A stretch of DNA of 64,000 nucleotides from Daphnia carinata (lineage: Eukaryota > Arthropoda > Branchiopoda > Diplostraca > Daphniidae): the NCBI RefSeq assembly GCF_022539665.2, contig NC_081334.1, positions 6,108,424 to 6,172,423 on the forward strand. Direction: 5' to 3'. The position numbers and the translations under genes are program-made. Below, one piece after another: positions 1 through 13,415 of the stretch (the first letter of the stretch is position 1; each line of letters opens with the position of its first letter). The notes under the pieces were generated by a model, which was not told the origin of the DNA, ran no database searches, and saw nothing but the letters and a program-made list of their open reading frames with translations.

Positions 1-18
1 ACCCCGAAAAAGAAAAAG

Positions 19-50
<32 letters not shown>

Positions 51-3000
51 AATTCATCTACCTGTGCATCCGTGTTTTGCTGCTGGACTGCGCACGGGTA
101 TATAGAGAAAAAGATGCAATAATTATAAAGCGAGAGGGAGAGAGGGGAGCTAGAATGCAGAGAAGAAAAAGGTTGGCAGAGTTTGTAACGTAGGTAAAAA
201 AAAAAAAAAAAAAAGGGGCAGGTAACCTCCTTCGATTTCGCCAACGGCTGACTTTGTGTACCACACGTTAGGGCATATAATCTATCGGCAAAAAAAAAAA
301 ACCTGTGATGAGGCATTCCCCTCCTATACTCTTCTCGACAAGGAAACAGAGAGAAGAAAAATGCATATGCGCAAGAGATCAATTTTCTCTACGTTCCAAA
401 ACAAGACCCGCACTCTTCTACCTCTCGTCCGAGACAGAAGTTTTTTTTTATCTGCTGAATAACACACATCATCTAGAGAGTTGCGTTATACACACTGCAA
501 AGGGTCGACTAATTGTATTCCAAAGAGCTCGTAAATAAAAAGAAAAGAAAAAAAAAAAAAGAGATGGCCGTGAGCTGGGCACTGAATCATTCGTATCCAT
601 CATCGTCAAAAGAAACCTATACACTTATTTTTTGCTCCCGTTTTCTTTCCTTCTTTTGAGAGTTACCCCAGGTTTTTTTTTTTCTTCGTGCTGGAACTAC
701 GTCATATACGAAAGTCAATTGGTGTAACGATCTAACCGCTAACTTGCCATCATCTTTTATTATTTTTTTCTCTCTCTCTCTCTCTATAAAGAAGGAATCT
801 TTTTAAATGTATTTGTGGAAGAGGATAATAAAAGTATACATGTCCCGACGTATACGATGTGTTTAACTGGAACGTGGAGAAACCACTGGAGAATCCATGC
901 CGAAGGGCAAATGGAGGAAAAAGAGGAAGTTTACGCCGAACCTTTTTTTTTTTTTTTTCCGTGAATGATTTTTTTCTTTTTTTTTTTTTCTGGTTGGGAA
1001 AATACGAAGAAAAAAAAAAAGGGAGGAGAAGAGAGGGGGAGGAAACGTGCCGGAACTTCCGGATGTCGTTCACTTTTTCTGCTCAACATATTCTCCTATC
1101 CGCTTATACAGAATGTGAAAGGAGGAGACGCATTCGCTGAAAGATATGTTGGGCTAGGCCCTCAATTAAGACCTCGATCGTTAAATACATTCAAACGAAT
1201 TGCCTACCGTGCAAATGTCTAATCTCTTTATTTTTTTAAAAAACAAATCAAACCTAAAATCCATGAATTTTTCACACTTCCACTATCAGAAAATTGAGCC
1301 CCCCCCCCCCCCCAAAAAAAAAGAATGTCATTTGCTATGCGGCGCGCATGCGCTACTTGTCCTTTTAAACGAAAAGAAATAGAAGAAAAAAAAAAATGGG
1401 GAAACCCCTTTGGACACGCGCCAACCACACCCCTGCATCACAACACAAGAACCAATAACACCCAACCCTACACACAATACAAGTCCCTTTTTTTTTTTTT
1501 TTTTTTTTAATGTGTGTGTGGTCAACCCTACAACAGGTCCAACCCTTTTCTTTTTTTTTTGTAGGTGGCTGTCAACCCCCTACCCTTTGACATCTCCCTT
1601 ACAACACACACACACAAAAAAAGAGTGTCGATAAGGTTATTCTTTCCCCCTTTAACATACCCCCCCCTCTCTAAAAAAAAAAAAAAAAAAGGGGTGTTAG
1701 ACATGGCGTTGATTGGCTTATCAGACAATCAATGAATAGGAAAACGGGGAATACCCAAGCCCTGCAGAGATAGAAAAAAAAAACCAATGGGACGTCGTGA
1801 ATGAGAAAGAAAAAAATTGACAAACAACCTGACAACAAACGATATGATGATGGATGGAGGGATCCATCATATCACATCATTTTTTTTTTTTTTAGATGTT
1901 ACGCTCGGTTGCGAAATAAAGACGGCGGTTAGGATTTTTTTTTTTTATAGAAAAGAGGAGCTCCAATTTTTTAAAGAAAAGAAACAAAATCTTTTATGAT
2001 AAATCAATCATTATAAAAAAAAAAATCGTATACAGAATTGTTTAAGGACGCAGTCAGTGACCAAATGATAAGGTTTTCTTTATGTGCCTATACAACCGAC
2101 GGACAGTAGATGATTTCTATGACGACAAATAAGAAGGAATGAAACGAAGCACAAAAAAACAATAAAAAAAAACCCCACATCATTGGACTGTTCTAAAATA
2201 CAGTTGCAGTTCAACTGACATTGTTAAAAAAAAAAAAAAAATGACCGTTTGTTCCAGTATTCTAGTGACGCAAAAATAAGAAATTTGTGCGAAAAAAAAA
2301 AAGGACGAAAAACGTTTCACAAAAAAAGAAAAAGAAAAGAAAAGATTGGAGAACAAGAGAAAAATAAGAGCGTGGGAAATGGAAGATGAAGAAAACCAGA
2401 AGGTTTTCATCTTGATGGCAGACGCTGTGTCTCCTTCTTACGTTGTCCAAGGAACAGGAGGGTAAAGAAAAAAAAAAAAAAACGTCCCTTCCAAACATAT
2501 AAGGGCGGAATTCCGGCGACACACGCTGACCGTTTTGCGACAAAAACTTGGCAGAAAAAAAGAAAGAAAGAAAAGGTTCGCTGTCTCTTGTTTGCAAAAC
2601 GAGAGGACAGACGAGAACCCAACCAATTGGGGCCGACTGACCCTCCAGGAGTTCGTTCCGCACGTCTTTTTTTTTTTTTTTTTTTTTTTCGCTATATATA
2701 ATCTGACTATTTTTATATATTATATAGCAAAATATAAGGACATAACCTCTCCCTCCCCTAGAGAAAAGAGAGAACAAGACCTTTTTTCTTTTTCTTTTTT
2801 TTTTTTTTTTTTTTTGCCAACTGTTGCCAACTGTGATTTATTGGCCTTAAAAATGTTTTCCAGTTTGAGTTCCAGTTTTTAAAGTTTGGGGAGAGTTAAA
2901 AGTAAGACTTGCTAAAAATAAAAAAAAATAAAAATCTGTTACCGGAGCGAAATCCGATCTAGGCCCGTGATTTTTTTTTTTTTTGTAAACCTTCAAGAAC

Positions 3001-3841
3001 CGTCAAGGGTCGTATTTGGACCACCAAGAAACACACACACACACACACACAAAATCAAGAAGAAATAAGAGTTAACTTGGGAGTTAAAATCAATTCGAAG
3101 GGTGCGATATTGAATAATAAAGAAAGAAAGAAAAAAAAAATGGAAAAAGAGAAAAAGCATCATTGGATTACACGATCAATCATCGATGACGGCGATGATG
3201 GCGCACTGCTAATGGTTCGGTTCCGATTCGAATCGTCAAAATGTGTTTTTCTAAATAAAATGAAAAAAAAAAAGAAAAAAAGAAAAAAGAAAAATTCTCC
3301 CCTCACCCAAAATTGTTTGTGCGATGCTGAATCGAAAAATTTGTGCGCGCATTTTTAGAGCACGTCGCATTCAATTTTCTTTGCCCTTCATATCAAAACA
3401 CGCAACGTCGAGTGGAGGATTTTTAAAAATCGAAAGCCAAAAAAAGAGAGGAGCGGACGGGCCACAATAGGGGCGAGGGACTGAAAAGAGCGCGCACACA
3501 CACAACAAAACTGATTCATTCCGTCCTATCGGTTTGTGTGTAACTCCATCCGAATGAGAGCCGAACTTTTTAAACGACATAAAAATTCGAGCTCCTCCTC
3601 ATTCCCTGTCCATTTTTCAAGGTAAAAGAGAAAGAAAGAAAGAAAAAAAAAATTTCGGTTTGACATAAAAGACAAACTTTGCAGAGAGGGGGGGGGGGGG
3701 GGGAAGGAGGACGCTCGACTTTGAAAATGCAAGCGGACGAGGCGATATTTGGCGGTGTGGGAAAAAGCAAAAACTCTTCGGAACGCACACAAATGCAGAG
3801 TTAAAAAAAGGATTTTTATTTATTATGTACAGCCAAAAGAG

Positions 3842-3853
3842 CTGTACGTACAG
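3842..3853. repeat. 12-bp perfect palindrome
   Basis: CTGTACGTACAG reads the same on both strands. It is followed within 5 bases by a further GTAC. It shares the TACGTA core with the (GTAC)5 repeat at 4,784. No known binding factor is assigned. Confidence 0.5.
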
Positions 3854-4783
3854 TATGTACAACGTATTCATAGATTGCACAGACAATTGGACGTTCCCCC
3901 TCCTATTGGGCCAAAGGCTTGTCTCGAAACACAACCCCCTTCCCAACGTGCGTATACGCGGCGCAGAGAGACGTGAGCGTCGAAAGAGGAGGAACCCGCA
4001 GGAGCAGATCACAATCTTTTTTCTTTTTTTTTTTTTTCCCCTTTCTACATTTCCCAATAAAAATTCGATCTTTCCTGCCCCTTTTTCCCATGCATTCTAT
4101 ATCCATTTATCAGTTCAAAGTATATCGTATTCTACTAGTTTATTTATTTATTTTTTAAAATTTAATTTGTAAAGGCAAAGAAAAATTGTCGAGAGGGTTT
4201 CTCCTATATTTTACACAAAGAATTTACGTGTTTTTGCCTGAATTGAATAAAGACAGTGGGATAGTGTCACATTAAGAAAAAAAAAAAAACCATTTTTATT
4301 TATTGGGACACAAAACAGCTGCAACTATCTTTCCTTCTTTTGTTGTATTTCTACTATTGCGTTCCAAAAATCTCGAATCAAGCTCTTTATGTAATGCAAG
4401 AAAGATGAACTTTCAAGTGCGTTTCCGCCCCGGAAGAAGAGAGAGAGAGAGAGAGCAAATAAATAACAGAAACCCCACAATCGTTACGAAAATCATTCTT
4501 AAAAAATTTCCGCAATATGATTTTGATTTTCTAAAAAAATAAAAAAAAATAAAAAAAAAAAAAAAATGTCAACTTAGATGTTCCTCCTTTTTTTTTTTTT
4601 TATTATTAGACATGAATAGTTTCCCATCTTGCCATACCCATTTCCTGTTTTCGAACAAAAAGAAGACGAAGAAGAAAAAATCCATATCGGCCAGTGAAAG
4701 ACAAGAGCTTCTGTACCCGTCACATCCCGTCAATGGGGAGCCCCCCACGTGCTGGAGTCTGACTTTATTGTCACAATTGGCGA

Positions 4784-4803
4784 GTACGTACGTACGTACG
4801 TAC
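4784..4803. repeat. (GTAC)5 self-complementary microsatellite
   Basis: Five uninterrupted GTAC units, each unit itself palindromic, so the whole 20 bp can fold back on itself on either strand. Confidence 0.8.
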
Positions 4804-5521
4804 AACAACAACGAAAAAAATATGTATTTATCTCTCGTCCACTCGTGACGCTCGTAGGCCATACTATCACAATACAAGAAACGACCCAATCAATAATTCC
4901 AACCTTATTTTTTTTTTGCCCCCCTTCCTTAACAACAACAGCAAAACTCTCGATCTATTTTTTTTTTTTTTAGGGGAGTAAAAAAAAAAACAAAAAAAAA
5001 CTCGTTGACGCATCAGAGGACTTTGATTTCTGGCCCCTATAGTCCACAGTCCCCAACTGCACGTTAATAAAAGAAACTCTATTGATAATTTTTCTTTTTT
5101 TGCCCGACATTTTCTGTTGCGCACTCAATAATGCATATGTCGTAAGAGATATACACGCAATGCTCCGAAAATAAAAAAGGAATGGGATTAAATATAGAAG
5201 AAAAAAAAATGATGGGTCGGAAAGAAGGAAAAGAATATTCGGAACCAAACGCGTTTCGATGACTCGATTGAATTGTTGTAGGATGTGCCAACAAACAACA
5301 ACAAGGCGAGTGTATATAGGGCGATTTAAAAAAAAAAAAAAAACTCTTCTCTCTGTGATGCGCGCACTGGTGGAATGCTATTGGAAAAGCCGTTGAACCG
5401 TTTGCCGGAAATAATCCGCAAAACAGGAGCCCTGGTCCCGTATCGAATTTGTTTTTCAACGTGGAACCGCTTACGTATACAAAAGTGAAAAATGAACAAA
5501 TGTTTTTAAAAATTTCGAATG

Positions 5522-5525
<4 letters not shown>

Positions 5526-5560
<35 letters not shown>
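5526..5560. repeat. Poly-T, 35 bases
   Basis: One of the longest uninterrupted homopolymers in the window. Similar poly-A/T tracts of over 25 bases occur at 6,681-6,711, 11,202-11,226, 13,386-13,412 and 17,546-17,576. Exact lengths in an assembly are unreliable for such tracts. Confidence 0.8.
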
Positions 5561-5567
<7 letters not shown>

Positions 5568-6679
5568 ATTATCGAAGAGGGGAGAAAAATGGAGGGAGAC
5601 TGATTGGCCATTTGAACGGCTGTATCTGAATCCATGAAGGTTTTGGCACAACAAAAAAAAAAAAAAAAAGAAATAAAATAAAATGTGACGCAACTCAGAT
5701 GGATACCATCTGCCAGATAAAATGGAAGATGTGTACACGTACATTGAAGAAAGGCATGATGATGAATATGAGTGTTATACGTGTAACGATTATTGACGTG
5801 ACCGTCCATTTACTCTTTTTGGTGTTTATCGATCAGCCAACAACTCGGTAGGCCATTCGTGCACTGAATAGGCTTCGTTACGTGAGTAATACAATAAAGA
5901 TCCCCCCCCCCCCCCCCACAAAGACCCTCACCGTTCCTGGTCACTCTGTGAATTATGTCCCTGCGAAATCAAAAGACTTTCTCATCGTCACCCAAAATTA
6001 GATGTGTCAAAAAATCTGAAATAAAAACGTTCATTTCGCTGTTTCCATAGCAACTGACGAAAATAGACCGACATTATGAAAAGGAATGAAAGAAAAGAAA
6101 AGAAGAAAAAAAAAACAACAGGTGGGTGACCGTCCCGTCAAAGAGTTGGTGGGTGTGTTCTCGTGAAAAAGGGGGAGGAACTAAGGCCAACCAATAGGCA
6201 TCGAGTTAATACCCCTTTTTGCTCTTCAGCGACCAACAAAAAAGGGTTTCTCCTTTTCAACATATTTTTTTTTTTCACTCCTGTTTTTTTTTTTTCCTTT
6301 CCCAAAGCATCCCCCTCCCATCACGTGGTAGATGGGCGGCAAGCCATCACCAGATGCTACCCACCTACTACCCCCCTCCCGTCCTAAACACACATAAAAA
6401 AAAAAAAAAAAATATTACTCCTATTTTTAGAAAAAGCGGAAAGAACCAATCGGTGAAACCGTTGGAGTCCTATTGGTTCCAGATCCAAACGTGAAAAAAA
6501 AAGAAAAGAAGAATCATCCCCTGCCCTTTGAAAAAAACAAAAACACACACACATTTTTGCTCGACTATTCCTAAACCCGCGTCGCCAGCATTATGATTGC
6601 TTTCATAAGCTATTGACGCAAGTGTTGGCTCGGTTCAATAGGAAAAAGAAAAACGAGAGGGCCGCCACTACTACCCACC

Positions 6680-6680
<1 letters not shown>

Positions 6681-6711
<31 letters not shown>
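6681..6711. repeat. Poly-A, 31 bases
   Basis: Uninterrupted A tract inside the gene-poor region. No target-site duplication or element body is seen upstream that would identify it as a retroposon tail. Confidence 0.8.
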
Positions 6712-6716
<5 letters not shown>

Positions 6717-7030
6717 AGTTATGGGCAAAACAGCTACACGGAGCTGAATAATAACAACGAAAAAAAAAAGAAAAGAAGAGGGAATACGGCGTCACCCCTC
6801 TTGACCAGCATTATATCGACAGCCCATATATACGCAACAACAAAACAGCCGGGGCCTCTGAAAAAAAGAACGAAAAAAAAAATATATATATATTTCTACC
6901 ATTCCCTCCCTTCGCTATCGAACTGTCGTGTAAAGAGAGAGAGAGAGAGAGGGAGAGAGTCACATAAGCTTTTTCTACTATTTGCGTCTATACTCGGGCA
7001 ATTGCATCCAAAGAAGCTCGGGATAGAGAA

Positions 7031-7053
7031 GGGGGGGGGGGGGGGGGGGGGGG
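7031..7053. repeat. Poly-G, 23 bases
   Basis: Uninterrupted G run followed after 10 bases by a CA repeat. A run this long can form a G-quadruplex within a single tract. It lies in the gene-poor part. Confidence 0.8.
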
Positions 7054-8487
7054 ATAGATTTTAACACACACACACACACATAGCCCCGATAGAGAAAAAG
7101 AGACGTTACGTGTTATCAGGTCCCCCCCCCCCCTTCTCGCTCTCTGCCATCCTTTTATAAGTATTAAGCGAGGACTTATATAAAGCATTAAATACAATAT
7201 ATATGTATCGATCCTCTCACAGCTTCCAAAAAAAAAAAAAAAAAAAAAATTCGTGCTACTGCTGTTACTGGATCGTCACCTTTTCCGGCTTTTGTGTTGT
7301 CTAGATTTTTCTCTTTCCTTGGTGTGCTACTAAATTTTCTTTCTTTTTTTTTTTTTTTTCATTGATTCTTCCCTTTTTTTTTTTTTTTTGGCACTGCTGT
7401 TTGTTGAATGGATTGAAAAGAAATACAACTCCATGACGATTGTCACATTTGTACACATTTTTCTTCTTTTACATTCGAAGCCAAAAAGATTTTTTTTTTT
7501 ATTATTATTTGAGGGCGTCTCTTGTTAATGCAAAACGACGGGACCGTCACACCAAGGGCGTTTTTTTTCGTCATCATCTGCGGCTACTAAAAACGACACC
7601 CGCTTCCACCATGTCCCGTCCAATCAGAAACAGTTCTAACCATTTTTTTTTTCTTTTCTTTCTTTCTTTTACTGTGCAAACGAATAAACGATACAATAGC
7701 ATCCCCAACGCCTAGTCGTTCGTTCGTTACACACAGACACATACAAAAAAAAAAAAAAAAAAAAATCAAAACACCCGGTGTGACACGGAAGGCTATGCAG
7801 CAGGCGCATTAATTCACACACTGTTAAAAAAAATGGATATAAATGGGTCTGACTGTACAATACAATAATCGCAATAATAGAAACGATTCCGGTTCATAAG
7901 AGAAGCGCAAAAAAAAAAAAATTTCTTTTATTCATTATTTTTTTTATTCTGTTTTTTTTTTTTTTTAGACGACCGTCGTCCCCCCCCCTTATCAGAAAAA
8001 AAAAATGTGAATGTGAGTTTTTTTTTTTTTAAGTGTGTATGAAAAGGAGGGCGATGGACGAATAGGAGCTGAGCGTCGGCAGGCGTCGATAATCGGCGGC
8101 ACGAGTTTCTGTTTTTTGTGAGTGGCGACTCTTCCCCCCTCGCACACGATTGGCTGTGTTGTTTTTTTTTCCCTTCCCCTACATTTTATTTTTTTTTGTG
8201 TGTGTATCTCTGTTTGCGACACATACATAATGTCTATTGCCACAAAGAAAGAAAATGTGTGGGGGAGCTTAACAACTATAAATCACGGGCACGCGTGTCT
8301 TCCTCCGATGCGCACACAAAAAACAGCACGCGCACATTGGGCCGTTTACGTACGTAAAAAAAAAAAAAACGAACAAAATGGCGGTCGATGGCCATTTGTT
8401 AAAAAAATAAATAAATAATAAATAAAAATCCGTTTGATACGCAAAACACGAATTTAAAATAAAAAAAAAAAAGGTTTGCGGACTTAC

Positions 8488-8606
8488 GGTGATTGTTGCA
8501 GTCCTTTCGGGGGTGCCGTGTCGGATTGCTGATTTTATATTGGATGTCGAAACGAGACGGCAAAGTAGAAGATCTCGGTGCGGAACGTGGGAAATTTGGC
8601 AATGAC
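8488..8606 (-). other. Isolated exon-like island
   Basis: On the minus strand a 119-base, non-repetitive block is flanked by a good acceptor (TTTTCAG, upstream) and a strong donor (GTAAGTCC, downstream). One frame is open throughout, and a second frame gives about 23 residues (VIAKFPTFRTEIFYFAVSF...) before a stop. It stands out from the surrounding homopolymers by composition. If spliced directly to the 21.4 kb island, one frame stays open across the junction, but that frame is broken inside the upstream island. It could be a non-coding exon, a terminal coding exon or chance. Confidence 0.3.
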
Positions 8607-9881
8607 CTGAAAAATAGAGTCCAATAAAAAAAAAATAAAGACAAAACTATAGATACAAACAAATTGCACACTTCTCTTTCACTATAAACGAAAAAAAAAA
8701 GAAGTACAACATTGCTGCCTTTCGAGAAAGGGTCATCCAGACACACAAATGTACAGTTAGATCGGAGGGGGTATATGGTGGCGAATAGACGACTGTACTG
8801 TACTTTTCTATTTTTTTTTTTTTTTTTTATTTTTTTTACTATCGGGGCTATATTTTCGCTACAAAATTTTTGTTTTTACAATCGTTTTTGGCTAAGAAAG
8901 AAAGTGGGCCAAACTCGTTGTAAAAAAAAAAAATGCTTGTACAGATAACGGACACAGTCGGCAAGGGTTGAAGAATCTCCGCCAAGGCAATTGTTGTAAA
9001 AATTAAAGCGATAAACACTTGGGCTGCCTTTGATATTTTGTTGTCATGTTTCCAACAAATGCAAAATCCCTCACCTCGAAGTTAACACGCAAAAATATAT
9101 TCAAGCCTTTCTTTTTAAAAAAAAAAAATAAAATAAAATAAAATAAAAAAAATAAATAAAGGCGAGCGACACACCCTTTCGGCACTTTGCACCAACGATT
9201 GAAACAAGAGTTTAAGCAAATCTCTATCTCACACACACAAAATAAAAAGCGAGCAAGTGAAACGAAGTTGTTGCACATTGGTCACACGTAAGCGACTGAC
9301 GAAGGCAGCCTTCGCTTTCGGTGACTATACGTCGTTGCGATATCATTACCAGCAACGAGTAAAAACTGTGCGATTCGCAGTGTTTTTCGCAGACAAACAA
9401 ACACGCAAAAAGAGGTGTGGCTTTTTCATTCATTTCAAAAATACCGGAATTGTTCGGCTAGTTTTCGTACCGATTGTGATACAAAAAAAAAAAAAAAAAG
9501 GGACAGACAAGAGGCGATTGCGAAAAAATGCGCGTCTAACCGTCTCAACGGTTTTTCGCATTTTCGGAAGGGGAGAAAGAGGGAAGGAGGCAAAAGTATA
9601 TAAGAAAATCCGGAGAATGACGGCCGAAATAAAGAGGAGGGGGGGGGGGAGGGCTGGAAAAAAAGAATAGGGTCATCTTCTCTACCGATGGCCTCTATAG
9701 AAAAGCAAAAATGGGTGGACGGGATGGAAAAAGAGCGGGGTGGTCAATGATGTCACACATAAGAGAACACCAGCAATGTCAAGGTGAGACACACACATCC
9801 GATGGCAAGCGCCAGTCGTTGGCGAATTCCGCCATTCACAAACAAAAACTCTTGCCTCGTAGTAAAAATGCCGGCCGATTA

Positions 9882-9914
<33 letters not shown>

Positions 9915-10464
9915 AAAAGGCGGAATGATTCGAGTTATTATATAGACAAGCGGGCCGCGCACACAAAAGAAGATAACAACAAAAGAGTTGCATGTTGGTT
10001 CGTCTTGTCTTCTTTCCTTTTCTTCCTACCCCTCATCAAAAATGATCAAAGATGCAAAAACATTCCTTCCGGACCCTTCTTGATCTGACCTAGAAAAAGC
10101 CTTTCCCTTTTTTCCTTTTTTTTTTTTTTGCGAATGCATCACCCCCTGAAGGAGAAGCGGACCTCCCGTCGCATACAATACATAATATATACACACAACA
10201 GTTGGCAAGGCCTTTGCGCTCGCAAAAAAATAAAAATAAATAAACGTCTACCCACGTAACACAATATGCGGGTCCTTCGAGGGTTCCGTTGGCAGAAAAA
10301 GACTTTGTGTAACAAGATGCTATAACCCCCCCTCTCTCTCGGTGGGTTAGAATCATTGCGAAAAAAAATGTAACGGTTATCCGAGATGCCTTTGCCATCT
10401 TGACGCTAGTGTCACATCATCATAGACACTTGCTGTTCCCATGGCCACTTCGCCCTTCTCCTTG

Positions 10465-10489
10465 CTCTCTCTCTCTCTCTCTCTCTCTC
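10465..10489. repeat. (CT)n microsatellite
   Basis: About 12 uninterrupted CT units, which read GA on the other strand. Simple sequence repeat in the gene-poor region. Confidence 0.8.
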
Positions 10490-12103
10490 CAACGGCCGAA
10501 AAACAACATTTTGCGACATCTTTCTCTTCCCCCCTTCGTCTGTAACGTTCAAAAGCCCATCGCCAAATAGCCGTGACGTAACGAGCGTACACAACAACAC
10601 ATGGCGAATGCGCGAAAGACGATCGCACAAGTTTGTACTCCCCCCTACTCCCAAACAAAAATTAGATTCTTATAATGTTAGCAGGTTCAACGCGTCACGC
10701 CATCACGAAGAAAAGAACAAGAAGAAGAACAAGAAAAAAAAAAGGGCTGTGTTATTGCAAATGGCTTTTAAATGGGTCAAAAGCTTTGTTGATGTGTCTG
10801 TTGTTTTGCGCGCGCCCCCCCCCTTCTTCTTTCCTTGCGGCCCGAATTTTTTGTGTGTGCTGCTAAAGAAGAGAGGCAGCAAAAACAGAAAGACAAGAAG
10901 AAGAAGGCCTCTACTGTTTTCGCATCAAATACGACGGCAGCCCTTTTCTTTCTTTCATTTTTGCTTTGCTTATTTTTTTTTTCCCTAGTTCCCTTGTATG
11001 TATAATAACTTTTTTTTTTCTTCTGGTGCCCTTTTCCTTTTGGATGATGGGGATGGAAGCGGGGCGAGAGAGTGTACAGGAAAAAGGCACTTGCACCATT
11101 TGTGTCTTGTTGTTGTTGACTCTCTTTCCAAAGTCAGCATGAAACATTGGGGTCATTTGTTATATCGTCTTGCCTGTCGATGAGACAATTTGGAGGCTCC
11201 GTTTTTTTTTTTTTTTTTTTTTTTTTCTCTCCTTTGACTATGGAAACAACAAGGAAAGAAAATAAGAAATGAGAATCGACTCGTAAAAAAAATAAAGGGA
11301 AACAACAGTCGGAAGACTAAGGGATCCCCCGTTGTGTTTTTTAACGCTCGATGAATTTGCAGAAAAAAAAAAATAATAATAAATAAAAATTAAGACTTTG
11401 AGAAACACTTTGGGTGTCAAATGTTAAACACTTAAATGCTGGCAGCAAATTACGATGACTTTTGTTTCATTCTCACATTTCACGTGTCAAACGATATTAT
11501 GAATCTATACGTCCCAATTAATAATCGCCGTTTTCAAGGTTCTCTCCGCGACACAACAAAAACATTAAGCCAAGAGGTAACTAGGGCCCAATCTAATAAG
11601 AGAAGCCTTCGATGTATCCCGAGCGAATGGCAAATGAATCGAAAAGGACGTAACGAGGGGAACACCAATTGCCTTTAAACCTCCCCCCCCTCAAAAAATA
11701 GCCGATGGGGTAAACAGCATAACAAAGTATGGCTTCTTCTATTCTTTCATCTTCGAAATAAATAGCTCATAATGAATGACACACACACACACAAAAAAAA
11801 AAAAATAGGTCTAGCTATTTCTACGTCTATGTGAACGATGTCGGGACTGAAATCAGATACGATGGAGCCAAAGAAGCAAAGAAAAAAGAAAGGGCTTCTT
11901 CTTAACCATTGAAAACTGTAATAATAATAATAATAAAAGTTAAAGCCTGAATGGGTCAAAATACACAGACAAACTATGTTCTCTTTTCTTCTACACATTC
12001 ACCCATCGACAGGTTATTTTTGTTTGTGCGAAAAAGAGGTTGCCCCCAGACGGAAGTTGGGCCAGCATAACAAGTCAATAAAAAAGAATAAAATCAGAGG
12101 GGT

Positions 12104-12129
12104 ACACACACACACACACACACACACAA
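12104..12129. repeat. (AC)n microsatellite
   Basis: About 12 AC units. Comparable CA runs occur near 3,031, 7,065, 20,230 and 21,774. Confidence 0.8.
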
Positions 12130-13381
12130 AAAGAAAGAAGCCCGTCTCCTTCTTATAACCCAGCTGTTAAAATAGATATCATGGCGGCCAATGCGCAAGT
12201 GCGTACTAGCGAATATAAGAAAGAAGAGGCTCGACAAGAGAGTCATCAAGCTGCGACACAACAAGTTTAAACGAGACACATAATCATAAAAAAAAAGTTC
12301 CTTCAAGTACTGGAGACGATGGGTCAAAAACCATCTATTGCAAAAAATTAAAAAAAAAAAAAAAAAAAAAAAAGGATTTCTTTTTTCGCTAAAAGAGAAG
12401 AAGGCAATTTAAAAGAAGGGCCGACCTTTCTAAACGGGTCGTCTTATAACTCCCTCCGCTTCGGAATTGTACACCGACCAAAGTTCCCAAGCAACCCATT
12501 TTTGAAGCAGAAAGTGGAAGGCAAATAAAAATATCAGGTGGAAGTCTCTTTCTTTTGAAAATCTCAACGTAGAACTGGACCAAACATGGCGAAAAAGAAA
12601 AGGATCACAAAAACAATCTAACGATCTCTTTTGTTTTCTATCCTCAAAATAAGGACGTTAACCATAACCAGAAAAAAAAAATTCTTTTTTTTTTTTCTAA
12701 ATAAGGGGGGGGGGGGGTATGCAGTTAGTTGCTGATGACGTGACAGACGAGATAGTCCTCCCTTCTTCCTATTTTCAAAAAATGTTGAAGAAAAAACGAA
12801 TGACCAACAGACATAGAAAAATGATGTTTATCTCATAACGGCCCTTATATATATTTGTGTCTATTTTACCCTTGTACAGCTATGCCCAAACTGTGGGCAA
12901 AACAACAGCGATGATGATGACGCAACCCCTCAAAAGAAGAAGAAGAAGAAGATGATATGCATCGCCGAGTTATAGATGAGCAGACCCTTCTACCCCAAAC
13001 CCAAGATTTTTCTAGCGAAAGAGAGAGAAACGTACGATGGATTGTTGCGCATATTTTTGCATCTCTCGCTTATCCCATATGAAAAAAAAAAAAGTGGCCG
13101 TTATCCGGGAGAAAATGTTGTTTACTTCAACGTAAGGGGAACGAGGAAGGTTCGCGGGATAAATAGAAAGGGCGCTGAAAGAGAAAGCCTAAAGAAAAAG
13201 CACAGGGGGGGGGGGGGATAGAAACCACCCCCCACCCGAAAGAAAGGTTTGGAGGGATTTTTCTCGTGTTTGAATGTAACAACACGAAAAATATCAAAAA
13301 AAAAAGAGGCAACAATTTTTCTTGCAAGAGGGCGCGAGCATAACAACATACAATGTTCCTTTTTTTTTTTTTCTTTTTGCC

Positions 13382-13385
<4 letters not shown>

Positions 13386-13412
<27 letters not shown>
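13386..13412. repeat. Poly-A, 27 bases
   Basis: Uninterrupted A tract. A poly-T tract lies about 30 bases upstream, so the two could pair into a hairpin. Confidence 0.75.

Positions 13413-13415
<3 letters not shown>

Larger units (their letters stand above)
1..8487. other. Gene-poor, homopolymer-rich stretch
   Basis: No gene could be supported here. The sequence is dominated by poly-A and poly-T tracts of 10-35 bases, short poly-C/poly-G tracts (for example near 1,300, 5,900 and 7,031) and CA/GA dinucleotide runs. The open frames present are low-complexity Phe/Lys/Arg strings that follow the homopolymers and lack splice-flanked, protein-like structure. It may be intergenic, or the long intron of the weak minus-strand transcript suggested by the exon-like islands at 8.5 and 21.4 kb. 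That link is an inference. Confidence 0.6.

Noticed and set aside
750-1140. Overlapping long open frames rich in Phe, Lys and Arg
   Set aside because: They follow poly-A/poly-T tracts on both strands, have no domain or splice context, and reflect base composition only.
6681-6711. Poly-A tract as a retroposon tail
   Set aside because: No element body, internal promoter or target-site duplication could be found next to it.
9257-9670. 137-codon plus-strand frame
   Set aside because: Basic, low-complexity C-terminus produced by A- and G-rich tracts; no domain or splice support.
11976-12158. Frame with a His-Thr repeat
   Set aside because: The repeat is the translation of the (AC)n microsatellite.
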